DNA from: Streptomyces sp. YIM 98790
Lineage (GTDB): Bacteria; Actinomycetota; Actinomycetes; Streptomycetales; Streptomycetaceae
Reading direction: 5' to 3'
Assembly (NCBI RefSeq): GCF_011421595.1
Contig: NZ_WTLH01000021.1
Location: forward strand, 3,460 to 37,870
Length of the DNA stretch: 34,411 nt
Shown: piece after piece, positions 1 through 7,474 of the stretch
Layout: each line of letters begins with the position of its first letter
Position numbering within the stretch: the stretch's first letter is position 1
Notes under the pieces: generated by a model
Database searches by the model: none
What the model saw: the letters and a program-made list of their open reading frames with translations, nothing else
Told to the model about the DNA's origin: nothing
Made by a program: the position numbers and the translations under genes

Positions 1-2421
1 TCCGGCATCAACTCCCGCGCCGGAGCACGCGCCAAGGTGGACAACAACTACTTCCAGGACTCCAAGGACGTCCTGGGCACCTTCTACACCGACGAGGCCG
101 GCTACTGGCAGGTCAGCGGCAACATCTTCGACAACGTGACCTGGTCCAGCGAGGGAAGCGAGAACTACCCCGCCGGCCCCGACCCGCAGTCCACCACATC
201 GGTGAGCATTCCGTACTCCTACGAGCTCGACGACGCCGGCTGCGTGCCGGAGGTGCTGAGCCAGACCGCGGGCGCGGGCAAGGGCAACCGGGTCTCCGAC
301 GGCAACTGCGAAGCGACGGGCTCCACCGGTTCGACGGGCTCGACGGGCTCCACCGGTTCGACGGGCTCGACCGGTACGACCGGTACGACCGGTACGACCG
401 ACCCCACCGACCCTCCCGGCGGGACCAACCTCAGCATCGGGGCGGGCGCCGACGGCTCCAGCAAGGCCAGCGGCACCAGCTACGGGAACGTCATCGACGG
501 TGACATGAGCACCTACTGGTCGCCGACCGGCTCAACGGGCCGCATCTCGGTCAAGTGGGGCTCCGCCACCACGGTGTCCACGATCAACATCCGCGAGGCG
601 GCCGGAGCCCAGGGCAACATCGGCTCCTGGCGGGTCGTCGACCACGACAGCGGCGCCGTCCTGACCACCGGCAGCGGGGCAGGTGTCATCACCTTCGCCC
701 CGACCACGCTGCGCAAGATCAACTTCGAGATCACCAGCTCGACCGGCACACCGCGCGTCGCCGAGTTCGAGACCTACGCCGGCTCCCCGGGCAGCACCAC
801 CACCGGTGGCGCGACCACCGGCACCACCACCACCGGCGGCACGACCGGCAGCAGCGGCGGCAGCGGCGGCACCAACCCGCCCACCCGCTACGAGGCCGAG
901 AACTCCCCCGCCACCTGCGACGGCACCATCGACTCCGACCACTCCGGCTACTCCGGCAGCGGATTCTGCAACACCTCCAACTCCTCGGGCGCCGCGGCGC
1001 AGTTCACCATCAACGCCGCCGCCTCCGGGACCGCGTCGCTGACCATCGGCTACGCCAACGGCAGCTCCTCCGGTCGCCCGGCCGACGTGACCGTCAACGG
1101 TTCCCCGGCCCAGAGCCTCTCCTTCAGCAGCACCGGGGCCTGGAACGCCTGGGCCACCACCACGCTCACCGTTCCGGTGAACTCCGGCAGCAACACCATC
1201 CGCCTCACCGCCACCGGCTCCGAGGGTCTGCCCAACATCGACTACCTCGATGCGACCACCGGCGACGGCGGCACCACCGGGTCGACCACCGAGGGTTCCA
1301 CCAGCGGCTCGACAAGCGGCAGCACCGGCGGCGGCGACCCGTCGGGCGCCCTGTACGCGGCACCGAACGGCAGCGCCGGCGCGCCCGGAACGGAGTCGCA
1401 GCCGACGACGCTGACCTCGGCGATCGACCGCGTCCAGCCCGGCGGGACGATCTACCTGCGCGGCGGAAGGTACAACCTTTCCGAGACGGTTCACATCAGG
1501 CCGGGCAACGACGGCACCTCCGGCGACCGCACGGAGCTGTTCGCCTACCCGGGGGAGACTCCGGTGCTGAACTTCTCGGCCCAGAGCGAGAACTCGGCCA
1601 ACCGCGGGCTCGCCATCGGCGGGGACTGGTGGCACATCTACGGCATCGTCGTGGAGCACGCCGGTGACAACGGGATTGTCGTGGGCGGCAGCAACAACAT
1701 CATCGAGCGCACGGTCACGCGCTACAACCGGGACACCGGGCTGCAGCTCTCGCGGTACACCGCCGGGGCCCCCAGGTCGGAGTGGCCGTCCAACAACCTC
1801 ATCCTGAGCGCGGTGTCGCACGACAACGTCGACTCCGACGGTGAGGACGCCGACGGCTTCGCCCCGAAGCTCACCGTCGGCCCCGGCAACGTCTTCCGCT
1901 ACACCGTGTCCCACAACAACATCGACGACGGCTACGACCTGTACACCAAGAGCGACACCGGGCCCATCGGCGCGGTGACGATCGAGCACTCCCTGGCCTA
2001 CGAGAACGGCACCCTCAGCAACGGCTCCCAGCACGGCAACGGCGACCGCAACGGCTACAAGCTCGGCGGCGAGGACATCGGGGTCGACCACGTCATCCGC
2101 GGCAACATCGCCTACGACAACGGCAAGCACGGGTTCACCTACAACCGGAACCTCGGCTCGATGACGGTCTCGGACAACCTGAGCATCGGCAACGAAGAGC
2201 GCAACTTCAACTTCGACGGCGGCTCCTCGGTGTTCCGCAACAACACCTCCTGCGACAGCGGATCCACCGACCGCATCATCGGCAACGCCGACGGCTCCAA
2301 CCAGTTCTGGTCCGGCTCCAACGGGTCCCGCTGCTCCGCCTACAGCGGCTCCCTGGACTGGCACTTCGCCTCCGACGGCCGCCTGGTCGTCACCATCGGC
2401 GGCAGGACGGTCACCCTGTAG
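1..2421 (+). CDS. Secreted multidomain pectate lyase, 3' part (PL1 end - F5/8-like - CBM35 - PL9)
   Basis: The reading frame is open from the first base, so the N-terminus (signal peptide and most of the first catalytic domain) lies outside the window; 806 residues are visible. Residues about 1-95 look like the C-terminal part of a PL1 pectate lyase (INSRAGARAKVDNNYF, then GYWQVSGNIFDN). A GST/GTT linker follows (about 103-133), then an F5/8-type discoidin-like module (about 140-258, with VIDGDMSTYWSP), a second linker, a CBM35/CBM6-like module (about 295-417, opening RYEAEN and ending NIDYLDA), a third linker and a PL9-type parallel beta-helix from about 447. The PL9 hallmarks DGFAPK and DDGYDLYTK are present; the Asp cluster would bind calcium and the Lys of DLYTK would be the catalytic base by analogy with Pel9A. 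It should cleave pectate outside the cell. The two-lyase architecture is inferred from motifs; the PL9 end is the safest call. Confidence 0.85.
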   Translation, partial: SGINSRAGARAKVDNNYFQDSKDVLGTFYTDEAGYWQVSGNIFDNVTWSSEGSENYPAGPDPQSTTSVSIPYSYELDDAGCVPEVLSQTAGAGKGNRVSDGNCEATGSTGSTGSTGSTGSTGSTGTTGTTGTTDPTDPPGGTNLSIGAGADGSSKASGTSYGNVIDGDMSTYWSPTGSTGRISVKWGSATTVSTINIREAAGAQGNIGSWRVVDHDSGAVLTTGSGAGVITFAPTTLRKINFEITSSTGTPRVAEFETYAGSPGSTTTGGATTGTTTTGGTTGSSGGSGGTNPPTRYEAENSPATCDGTIDSDHSGYSGSGFCNTSNSSGAAAQFTINAAASGTASLTIGYANGSSSGRPADVTVNGSPAQSLSFSSTGAWNAWATTTLTVPVNSGSNTIRLTATGSEGLPNIDYLDATTGDGGTTGSTTEGSTSGSTSGSTGGGDPSGALYAAPNGSAGAPGTESQPTTLTSAIDRVQPGGTIYLRGGRYNLSETVHIRPGNDGTSGDRTELFAYPGETPVLNFSAQSENSANRGLAIGGDWWHIYGIVVEHAGDNGIVVGGSNNIIERTVTRYNRDTGLQLSRYTAGAPRSEWPSNNLILSAVSHDNVDSDGEDADGFAPKLTVGPGNVFRYTVSHNNIDDGYDLYTKSDTGPIGAVTIEHSLAYENGTLSNGSQHGNGDRNGYKLGGEDIGVDHVIRGNIAYDNGKHGFTYNRNLGSMTVSDNLSIGNEERNFNFDGGSSVFRNNTSCDSGSTDRIIGNADGSNQFWSGSNGSRCSAYSGSLDWHFASDGRLVVTIGGRTVTL

Positions 2422-2454
2422 CCCATCCGGCCACAGCGCTGGAGCCGACTGCAT

Positions 2455-2491
2455 GCCGGCCGGCCCGTCAGAACAGACCGGGCCGGCCGGC
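2455..2491 (+). terminator. Rho-independent-type hairpin after the pectate lyase gene
   Basis: A perfect 13-bp GC-only stem (arms 2455-2467 and 2479-2491) with an 11-nt loop begins 33 bp after the lyase stop codon. There is no U-tract, which is common for Streptomyces terminators. Confidence 0.7.
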
Positions 2492-2539
2492 CGTACCGGG
2501 GCCGACGCCAGTTCCGGGCCATGGGCGACGGCCTCTGCC

Positions 2540-2760
2540 ACGGCTCACTCCTCCCACTCCGGGTACTCCGGCAGCGGGTTCTGCAACACCCACAACGTCA
2601 TCGGCGCGGCGGTGCAGTTCACCGTGGACGCCACCGACGCCGGTACCGCGACCCTCGCTGTCCGGTACGCCAATGGCAGCGCCGGCAACCGGCCGGCGGA
2701 CATCCTTGTCAACGGTGCCGTGGCACACGCGGACAGCGCAACGGGCACGGTCACGGCACG
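2540..2760 (+). pseudogene. CBM35 carbohydrate-binding module remnant
   Basis: The frame reads HSGYSGSGFCNT, then AVQFTVDATDAGTATLAVRY and NRPADILVNG. This closely parallels the CBM35 module of the upstream lyase (HSGYSGSGFCNT, RPADVTVNG). It has no signal peptide, no YEAEN start and no C-terminal strands. After about 2750 it dissolves into a CACGG-type repeat and meets the stop of the convergent acetyltransferase gene. It is most simply the leftover of a second lyase or of a duplicated module. It lies behind a strong terminator, so it is probably not expressed. Confidence 0.7.
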
Positions 2761-2772
2761 GCACGGGCACGG

Positions 2773-3363
2773 TCACGGAGATCGCGGGGGCAGCGGGGGG
2801 AGGGGGATCTCGTAGTGGACGGTGGCGACGCCGGGGCCGTGCTCGCCGGTGGTGCGGGCGTCGAAGATCTCCTTGGCGACGCTGTCCCAGAAGGGCTGGG
2901 CGCCGGGGATGTCGGCATTGGTGTGCAGGTAGAGGCTGGCGTAGCCGATGGTGGCGGCGAAGTCGGCGGCCATGGCGACCATGGCCCGGGCGAGTCCGTG
3001 GCGGCGGTGCTCGGGGCGGACGTAGACGCGCAGCAGTTGGGCGGTGGAGCCGGAGGGGTAGCGTTCGGCGATCCAGCGCGGGTGCGGGGGGTGTGCGGGG
3101 CCGCGGGAGTGCAGGCAGGTGGTGGCCACGACCTGCCGGTCCGGCTGGTCGCCGTGGAGGGCGACCAGCAGCAGGTGCCGCTGGTCCGTCAGGTAGGTGC
3201 CGTGCAGGTCCATGACGTCGGCATGCCAGGCGGGCACGTAGCCGTAGCCGAACTCACGGTAGAAGGTGTCCAGCATGACGCCGCGGGCGCCGTCGGCGTC
3301 CTCGGTGGTGGCCGGGCGGATCAGGTAGGGGCCGATCCGGCGGGGTGGGGGATAGTCGCTCAT
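2773..3363 (-). CDS. GNAT-family N-acetyltransferase
   Basis: A 196-residue protein that should transfer an acetyl group from acetyl-CoA to an amine on an unknown substrate. The core signature is visible: strand 4 LLRVYVRPEHRRHGLARAMV contains the R/Q-x-x-G-like acetyl-CoA loop (RRHGLA), followed by AATIGYASLYLHTN and a C-terminal FWDSVAKEIF. The ATG at 3363 (MSDYPPPRRIG) is chosen because the upstream extension is only the translated hexamer repeat. The gene lies 89 bp downstream of rpsR2 on the same strand, so it may be co-transcribed from the Zur-like promoter. A zinc link is inferred from position only. The end of the gene abuts the CBM35 remnant. Confidence 0.8.
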   Translation of the reverse strand: MSDYPPPRRIGPYLIRPATTEDADGARGVMLDTFYREFGYGYVPAWHADVMDLHGTYLTDQRHLLLVALHGDQPDRQVVATTCLHSRGPAHPPHPRWIAERYPSGSTAQLLRVYVRPEHRRHGLARAMVAMAADFAATIGYASLYLHTNADIPGAQPFWDSVAKEIFDARTTGEHGPGVATVHYEIPLPPLPPRSP

Positions 3364-3375
3364 CCGGATTCCGTG

Positions 3376-3429
3376 GGTGTCGGTGTCGGTGTCGGTGTCG
3401 GTATTGGTGTCGGTATTGGTGTCGGTGTT
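3376..3429. repeat. Nine-unit hexamer tandem repeat between rpsR2 and the acetyltransferase
   Basis: Nine 6-bp units, six GGTGTC, two GGTATT and one GGTGTT, fill most of the gap between the two minus-strand genes. The array lies just upstream of the acetyltransferase ATG. A multiple-of-three unit would lengthen or shorten any upstream start extension without shifting frame. It is a possible slippage-prone spacer. Confidence 0.85.
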
Positions 3430-3452
3430 CGGGTGGATGCGGGGCGGGACGG

Positions 3453-3689
3453 CTACCGGGTCGCGTAGGGCAGCAGTGCCATTTCGCGGGCGTTCTTGAT
3501 GGCGCGGGCGAGTTGGCGCTGCTGCTGGACGGTGACGCGGGTGACGCGGCGGCTGCGGATCTTGCCGCGGTCGGAGATGAACTTCCGCAGCAGGTCGGTG
3601 TCCTTGTAGTCGATGTAGGTGATTCCTGCGGCGTCCAGCGGATTGGGGCGCGGCTTGGCGCGCTTGCCGGTGTCGGGGCGGCGGGGCAC
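3453..3689 (-). CDS. rpsR2: 30S ribosomal protein S18, zinc-independent-type paralogue
   Basis: A 78-residue protein of normal S18 length. It carries the family core [17 protein letters not shown], then [35 protein letters not shown]18 binds 16S rRNA and S6 in the small-subunit platform. There is no Cys anywhere in the protein, so it lacks the N-terminal CxxC zinc-ribbon residues of the zinc-binding form. In actinobacteria such C-minus paralogues are made during zinc starvation under Zur, which releases zinc from ribosomes. A Zur-like dyad sits about 60 bp upstream, and the divergent neighbour belongs to a zinc-type ABC system, which fits. The usual companions (L28, L33, S14 paralogues) are not in this window. 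Confidence 0.93.
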   Translation of the reverse strand: MPRRPDTGKRAKPRPNPLDAAGITYIDYKDTDLLRKFISDRGKIRSRRVTRVTVQQQRQLARAIKNAREMALLPYATR

Positions 3690-3749
3690 GGCTTCTCCTT
3701 CGGCGGGAAAGACGGAGTCGGGCGGAGGGCGTCGCGCCCCGACGAGTAT

Positions 3750-3766
3750 ATGGCAATGGTTTCCAT
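3750..3766 (-). promoter_or_regulatory. Zur-like operator of rpsR2
   Basis: A 17-bp imperfect dyad, ATGGCAATGGTTTCCAT, lies 61 bp upstream of the rpsR2 start. The arms ATGGCAAT and GTTTCCAT pair at six of eight positions. It shares the skeleton ATGnnAnnGnTTnnCnT with the second dyad at 3909. Zur binding is inferred from this layout and the adjacent zinc-regulon-type genes. Confidence 0.6.
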
Positions 3767-3908
3767 TTCCAAACGTTCCCCGGGGTGGAAGGCTGGGGCT
3801 CTCGGGGTCGGCGGTGCGGACGCGTTGCCCCGTTGCCCCCGTCGGCCGGACTGCCGGTGATCTCGGTCACGTCGGTGCCGGAAGGGCGGCCGGGGCTTCC
3901 TAGAGAAA

Positions 3909-3925
3909 ATGAAAACGATTATCGT
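3909..3925 (+). promoter_or_regulatory. Zur-like operator of the anchored-repeat operon
   Basis: ATGAAAACGATTATCGT is a 17-bp AT-rich dyad in otherwise GC-rich DNA. It resembles actinobacterial Zur boxes (TGAAAA...TTTTCA type). It ends 43 bp before the ATG of the first surface-protein gene at 3969. Together with 3750-3766 it makes a divergent promoter region. Confidence 0.65.
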
Positions 3926-3968
3926 CTGATCGGTCCTCGGAACCCGTCCTCTTCTCTGAAGGGTCATC

Positions 3969-4610
3969 ATGCGCGTTCTGCCCAGGTTCCTCACGGTCGC
4001 CGGCGGTGTCGCCGCCGCCCTCTCGTGCGCCGCCCTCACCAACGCCTATGCCGCCACCCCGCTCTCCCAGGGCCATGTCGACGTCATCGCCGTCGAGGTG
4101 TCCGGCGGTGCGTTCGACGTCCACGTCCACGACGAGACCAACGAGGTGGAGTACGACCCGGCCGACGTCACGCTGGTCGCACTGCCCGGCTCCGCCTACA
4201 CCGTGCCCTCCAGCTCCTGCTACGGCTTCCTGGGCACGGGCGGCTCCACCGTCTACCGCCTGCCGCAGATCGAGAACACGAACCTGCTGTGGCCGGGCAT
4301 AGCCGCCGAGATCGAGGACGGTGTCCTGCAGAACGACGCCCTGACGATCGAGCTGACCTCCGTCTCCGGCCCCGGGAACGTCAGCATCTACACCAACAGC
4401 TTCTGCCCCGCCTTCACCCGGCTGGTCGACTCCGGCAACGGCATCTCCACCGCCGACCGGTTCACCCTCGACTCCCACGAACACCTGCACGCCAACTGGG
4501 CCTTCACCAAGGCCGGTGCGTACACGGTGGGCTTCACGGTCCGCGGCACCCTCGCCAACGGCACGCCGCTCGCCCCGGTGACCGAGGAGTTCACCTTCAG
4601 CGTCGGCTGA
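3969..4610 (+). CDS. Secreted protein with one anchored-repeat (choice-of-anchor M type) surface domain
   Basis: A 213-residue protein with a Sec signal peptide (MRVLPRFLTVAGG, cleavage near AYA-ATP). The rest is one domain of the type found in actinobacterial anchored-repeat ABC-transporter clusters (TIGR03769-like). It opens GHVDVIAVEV, continues FLGTGGSTVYRLPQ, NLLWPGIAAEI, TSVSGPGNVSIY, and closes HEHLHANWAFTKAGAYTVGF. Unlike its paralogues downstream it has no Gly-rich stalk, sorting signal or TM helix, so it is probably released or held non-covalently. Two Cys (SSSCYGF and NSFCPAF) may form a disulfide. It is the first gene after the Zur-like box, 136 bp before the next paralogue. The His-rich closing motif could bind metal; that is an inference. 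Confidence 0.82.
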   Translation: MRVLPRFLTVAGGVAAALSCAALTNAYAATPLSQGHVDVIAVEVSGGAFDVHVHDETNEVEYDPADVTLVALPGSAYTVPSSSCYGFLGTGGSTVYRLPQIENTNLLWPGIAAEIEDGVLQNDALTIELTSVSGPGNVSIYTNSFCPAFTRLVDSGNGISTADRFTLDSHEHLHANWAFTKAGAYTVGFTVRGTLANGTPLAPVTEEFTFSVG

Positions 4611-4746
4611 GCCCGGCTCATCCGCCGCACTGCTCCGTCATGAACCCCGCGCCGGGGCGCCGCGGTCCCTCCTCCTGCGGTGCCGATCACGGGCCCCGGC
4701 GCGGCCCGCTCCACCCCGAACGCTGAATCACAAAGGAAGTTGCCTC

Positions 4747-5886
4747 ATGACGAGGAGCCCTCACCGTTGTCTCCGGCCGGCCGTGCTGGCGGCCGTCGTC
4801 GGCGGCCTGCTGCTGACCGCCGCCGCGCCGGCCCTCTCCGCGGCGCCCGCGGAGGAGCCGCCGGCCCGGGACCGCGCGGTGCTGTCGGGCGGTCACCTCG
4901 ACCTGGCCGCCCGGCTGACCGACGGGCGGCTGACGTATGAGATCAAGGACGGCACCGTGCCGGGGACGACCGTGTGGTGCGAGCCCAACGACGTCATCCT
5001 GCACTTCGACGAACGCCATGCCTGGGAGATCCCCGAACTGCCGCCCGGCATGCTGCCCGAGCACCTCGGCGCAACCGGCGACACGGTCTGGACGGACCGC
5101 GACGTACTCGGTGACTCCTCGCTGCTGTGGCCCGGCTGGAACACCCAGGAGGTGCCGCCCGGCGCGATCCAGGGACCGGTGACCGCGACCTTCACCGAGG
5201 TCCAGGGCCCGGGAGGCTTCTTCCTCGGCCAGTGGGCGGACCACCCGGAGCTGGGTGTGGTCGTCGGGCTGGAGGTCGACGGCACCCGGGAGCAGCCCGG
5301 CACCGTCGAACTGCGCGCCGACACACATGCCCACCCGCTGTGGTTCTTCACCGAGGAAGGCGTCTACCGCATCCGCTTGGAGATGAGTGCCACACTCGCC
5401 TCGGGGGAGCGGGTATCCGACGCCGGCACGCTGACCGCCGTCGTCGGCGCCACCGATCCGGCAGGGGTCGAACTTCCGGACCCGGAAGGGCCCGCGGACC
5501 CCGGGGACAGCACCGGCGGCTCGGATGCCTCGGGCGGTTCCGGCGATGCGGGCGGCTCGGGCGATGCGGGTGGTTCCGGTGACTCCGGGAGTTCGGGCGA
5601 CCCGGGCGACCCGGGCGACCCGGGCGGTTCCGGCGGCCAGAGCGGCGCCGCGACCGGCGGTGCTTCGTCCACCGGCTCCGGCGGTTCCGCCGGAGCGCCG
5701 GGCGGCTCCGGCGGAACCGGCACAGGCACCGCCACCGGCGGCGTCAGCCCGCAGGGGGAACTGGCCGCGACCGGCGGCGGGACGGCTCTGCCCCTCGCCT
5801 GGACGGCACTCGTGCTGAGCGCCGGCGGTGTCCTTGCCCTGCGCCTGGCCCGCCGGGGCCGGTGGGCGCGAGGAGCGGGCCGATGA
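4747..5886 (+). CDS. Wall-anchored surface protein with anchored-repeat domain and LAATG sorting signal
   Basis: A 379-residue protein. The signal peptide ends near ALSAAPA. The anchored-repeat domain (about 40-230) carries GGHLDLAARLTDG, LLWPGWNTQEVP, EVQGPGGFFLG and THAHPLWFFTEEGVYRIRL. A long Gly/Ser/Asp stalk of short repeats (about 240-335) follows, then LAATGGGTALPL, a hydrophobic helix and a basic tail (RLARRGRW). LAxTG is the class E sortase recognition motif common in Streptomyces, so the protein should be covalently attached to peptidoglycan. No sortase gene is in the window. The ATG at 4747 follows AAAGGAAG at good spacing. The stop overlaps the next start (ATGA), implying tight co-translation with the substrate-binding protein. 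Confidence 0.87.
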   Translation: MTRSPHRCLRPAVLAAVVGGLLLTAAAPALSAAPAEEPPARDRAVLSGGHLDLAARLTDGRLTYEIKDGTVPGTTVWCEPNDVILHFDERHAWEIPELPPGMLPEHLGATGDTVWTDRDVLGDSSLLWPGWNTQEVPPGAIQGPVTATFTEVQGPGGFFLGQWADHPELGVVVGLEVDGTREQPGTVELRADTHAHPLWFFTEEGVYRIRLEMSATLASGERVSDAGTLTAVVGATDPAGVELPDPEGPADPGDSTGGSDASGGSGDAGGSGDAGGSGDSGSSGDPGDPGDPGGSGGQSGAATGGASSTGSGGSAGAPGGSGGTGTGTATGGVSPQGELAATGGGTALPLAWTALVLSAGGVLALRLARRGRWARGAGR

Positions 5887-7412
5887 CCGTGCGGCACCGT
5901 CTCGCCGTGATCCTGACCGCCGCCGGTGCCGTCCTGGCGGCCGGATGCAGCGGCGGCAGCACCGACGAAGGCGGCGGCCCGGATGCCGCGCTCACGGTGT
6001 CCACGACCACCCCCATCCTGGCCGACCTCGTCACCCAGGTCGGCGGTGAGCGGGTGCGGGTCTCCTCGATCGTGCCGCACCACGGCGACCCGCACTCCTA
6101 CGAACCCAGCCCCGCCGACACGGTGAAGGTCACCCAGGCGGACCTCGTCTTCGGCAACGGCCTGCTGCTGGAGGAGCCCGGGATCATGCGGATGGTCCAC
6201 TCCAACGCGGCGGACGGGGTGCCGGTCGTGGAGGTCACCGAGAACCTGGAGGAGTACGGGGGCACGGTCATCCCGCTCAGGGAGGACCTGGACCTGGACG
6301 TGCTGTGGCTGGGCCTGGCCGTCGAAGGTGCCGTCCCGGGAGAGGGCTCCCAGGTACGGCTGACCGCCACCGCCCTGGACGGCCCGGGCGAGATGTACAT
6401 GTATCTGACCGACACCTTCGGCACGCCGCAGGTGTTCGTCGACTCCTCCGACGGCTTCGACGGCACGGACACCACCACCCTGCCGCCCGAGGCACACACC
6501 CACCTCAACTGGGCCTTCACCGAACCGGGGACCTACCGGCTGGAGCTGACAGGCCAGACCGAGATGCTGGACGGCCGGACCGAACCCATCGACGGCGGCA
6601 CCCTGACCTTCACGGTCGGCCCGTCCGCTGCGCAGGGAACCGAGGGGCGCACCGTGCTCGACTCCGGCCACGCCGATGTCGCGCTCAACGCCGAGACCGG
6701 CACCCTCGCCGTGCGGGCGGACGACGAGAGCACCGGTGAACGCGTCCACCACGCCGCCGGGGACGTGGTGATCGCGGTCCCGGACGAGGCCCGGGAGACC
6801 GTACCCGCCGAGGAGCCCTACCGGTTCCTGGGCGAACCCGGAGCCGGTCTGTGGGTGCTGCCCCAGGCCGTGCTCGGACAGCACGTGCACGGCGAACTCG
6901 ACCCGCACGCCTGGGCGGACGTCAGCAACGCCGAGGCGTATGTGCGCCGCATCCAGGAGGCGCTCACCGCCGCCGACCCGGACGGCGCCGCCCACTACGC
7001 CGACCGCGCCGAGAGCTATCTGCGCGAACTGGCTGCGCTGGACGCGCACATCAGAGAGCGGATCGCGACCATTCCGCAGGAGAACCGCCAGCTCATCACC
7101 ACCCATGACGCCTTCGGCTACCTCGCCCGCGCCTACGGCATGGAGGTCGCGGGTTTCGTGGTGCCGGTGCCGGGCCAGGAGCCGAGCGCCGCGGACATCG
7201 AGGAACTCGGCGCCACCATCGCGGAGCGCGATGTCCCTGCCGTGTTCGTGGAGCCCAATCTCGCCTCACGGGCCGATGTGCTCCGGCAGGTGGCCTCCGA
7301 CCAGGGCGTGCAGGTGTGCGTGATCTACGGCGACGCCTTCGACGACGAGGTGGAGAACTACCTGGCGATGATGCGCCACAACGCCGACGAACTCGCCCGG
7401 TGCCTGGCATGA
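5883..7412 (+). CDS. Zinc/manganese-type ABC substrate-binding lipoprotein with inserted anchored-repeat domain
   Basis: A 509-residue lipoprotein of the ZnuA/cluster A-1 family, anchored-repeat subtype (TIGR03772-like). The lipobox is LAAGC near residue 20; the ATG at 5883 overlaps the previous stop and places the signal peptide correctly. The metal-site pieces are recognisable: VPHHGDPHSYEP (first His), DPHAWADV (second His), TTHDAFGYLARAYGM (third His), VFVEPN and YGDAF (acid). Between the first and second His, after EYGGTV, an extra domain of roughly 200 residues is inserted. It has the anchored-repeat hallmarks LWLGLAVEG, AHTHLNWAFTEPGTYRLEL and GHADVAL, so the protein is about 500 rather than 300 residues. 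It presumably captures zinc outside the membrane for the ATPase and permease downstream. Zinc as ligand is inferred from the Zur-like box. Confidence 0.9.
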   Translation: MTVRHRLAVILTAAGAVLAAGCSGGSTDEGGGPDAALTVSTTTPILADLVTQVGGERVRVSSIVPHHGDPHSYEPSPADTVKVTQADLVFGNGLLLEEPGIMRMVHSNAADGVPVVEVTENLEEYGGTVIPLREDLDLDVLWLGLAVEGAVPGEGSQVRLTATALDGPGEMYMYLTDTFGTPQVFVDSSDGFDGTDTTTLPPEAHTHLNWAFTEPGTYRLELTGQTEMLDGRTEPIDGGTLTFTVGPSAAQGTEGRTVLDSGHADVALNAETGTLAVRADDESTGERVHHAAGDVVIAVPDEARETVPAEEPYRFLGEPGAGLWVLPQAVLGQHVHGELDPHAWADVSNAEAYVRRIQEALTAADPDGAAHYADRAESYLRELAALDAHIRERIATIPQENRQLITTHDAFGYLARAYGMEVAGFVVPVPGQEPSAADIEELGATIAERDVPAVFVEPNLASRADVLRQVASDQGVQVCVIYGDAFDDEVENYLAMMRHNADELARCLA

Positions 7413-7474
7413 GCACCGGCGACAGCGTCGCGGACAGCACCGACATGGCACAGCAGAAGAGGAGACACGGTCTG

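Noticed and set aside
532-2541. Long minus-strand frame (669 codons) opposite the pectate lyase
   Set aside because: Composition is Gly/Ala/Val/Arg-rich with no domain; it mirrors the codon bias of the real plus-strand gene.
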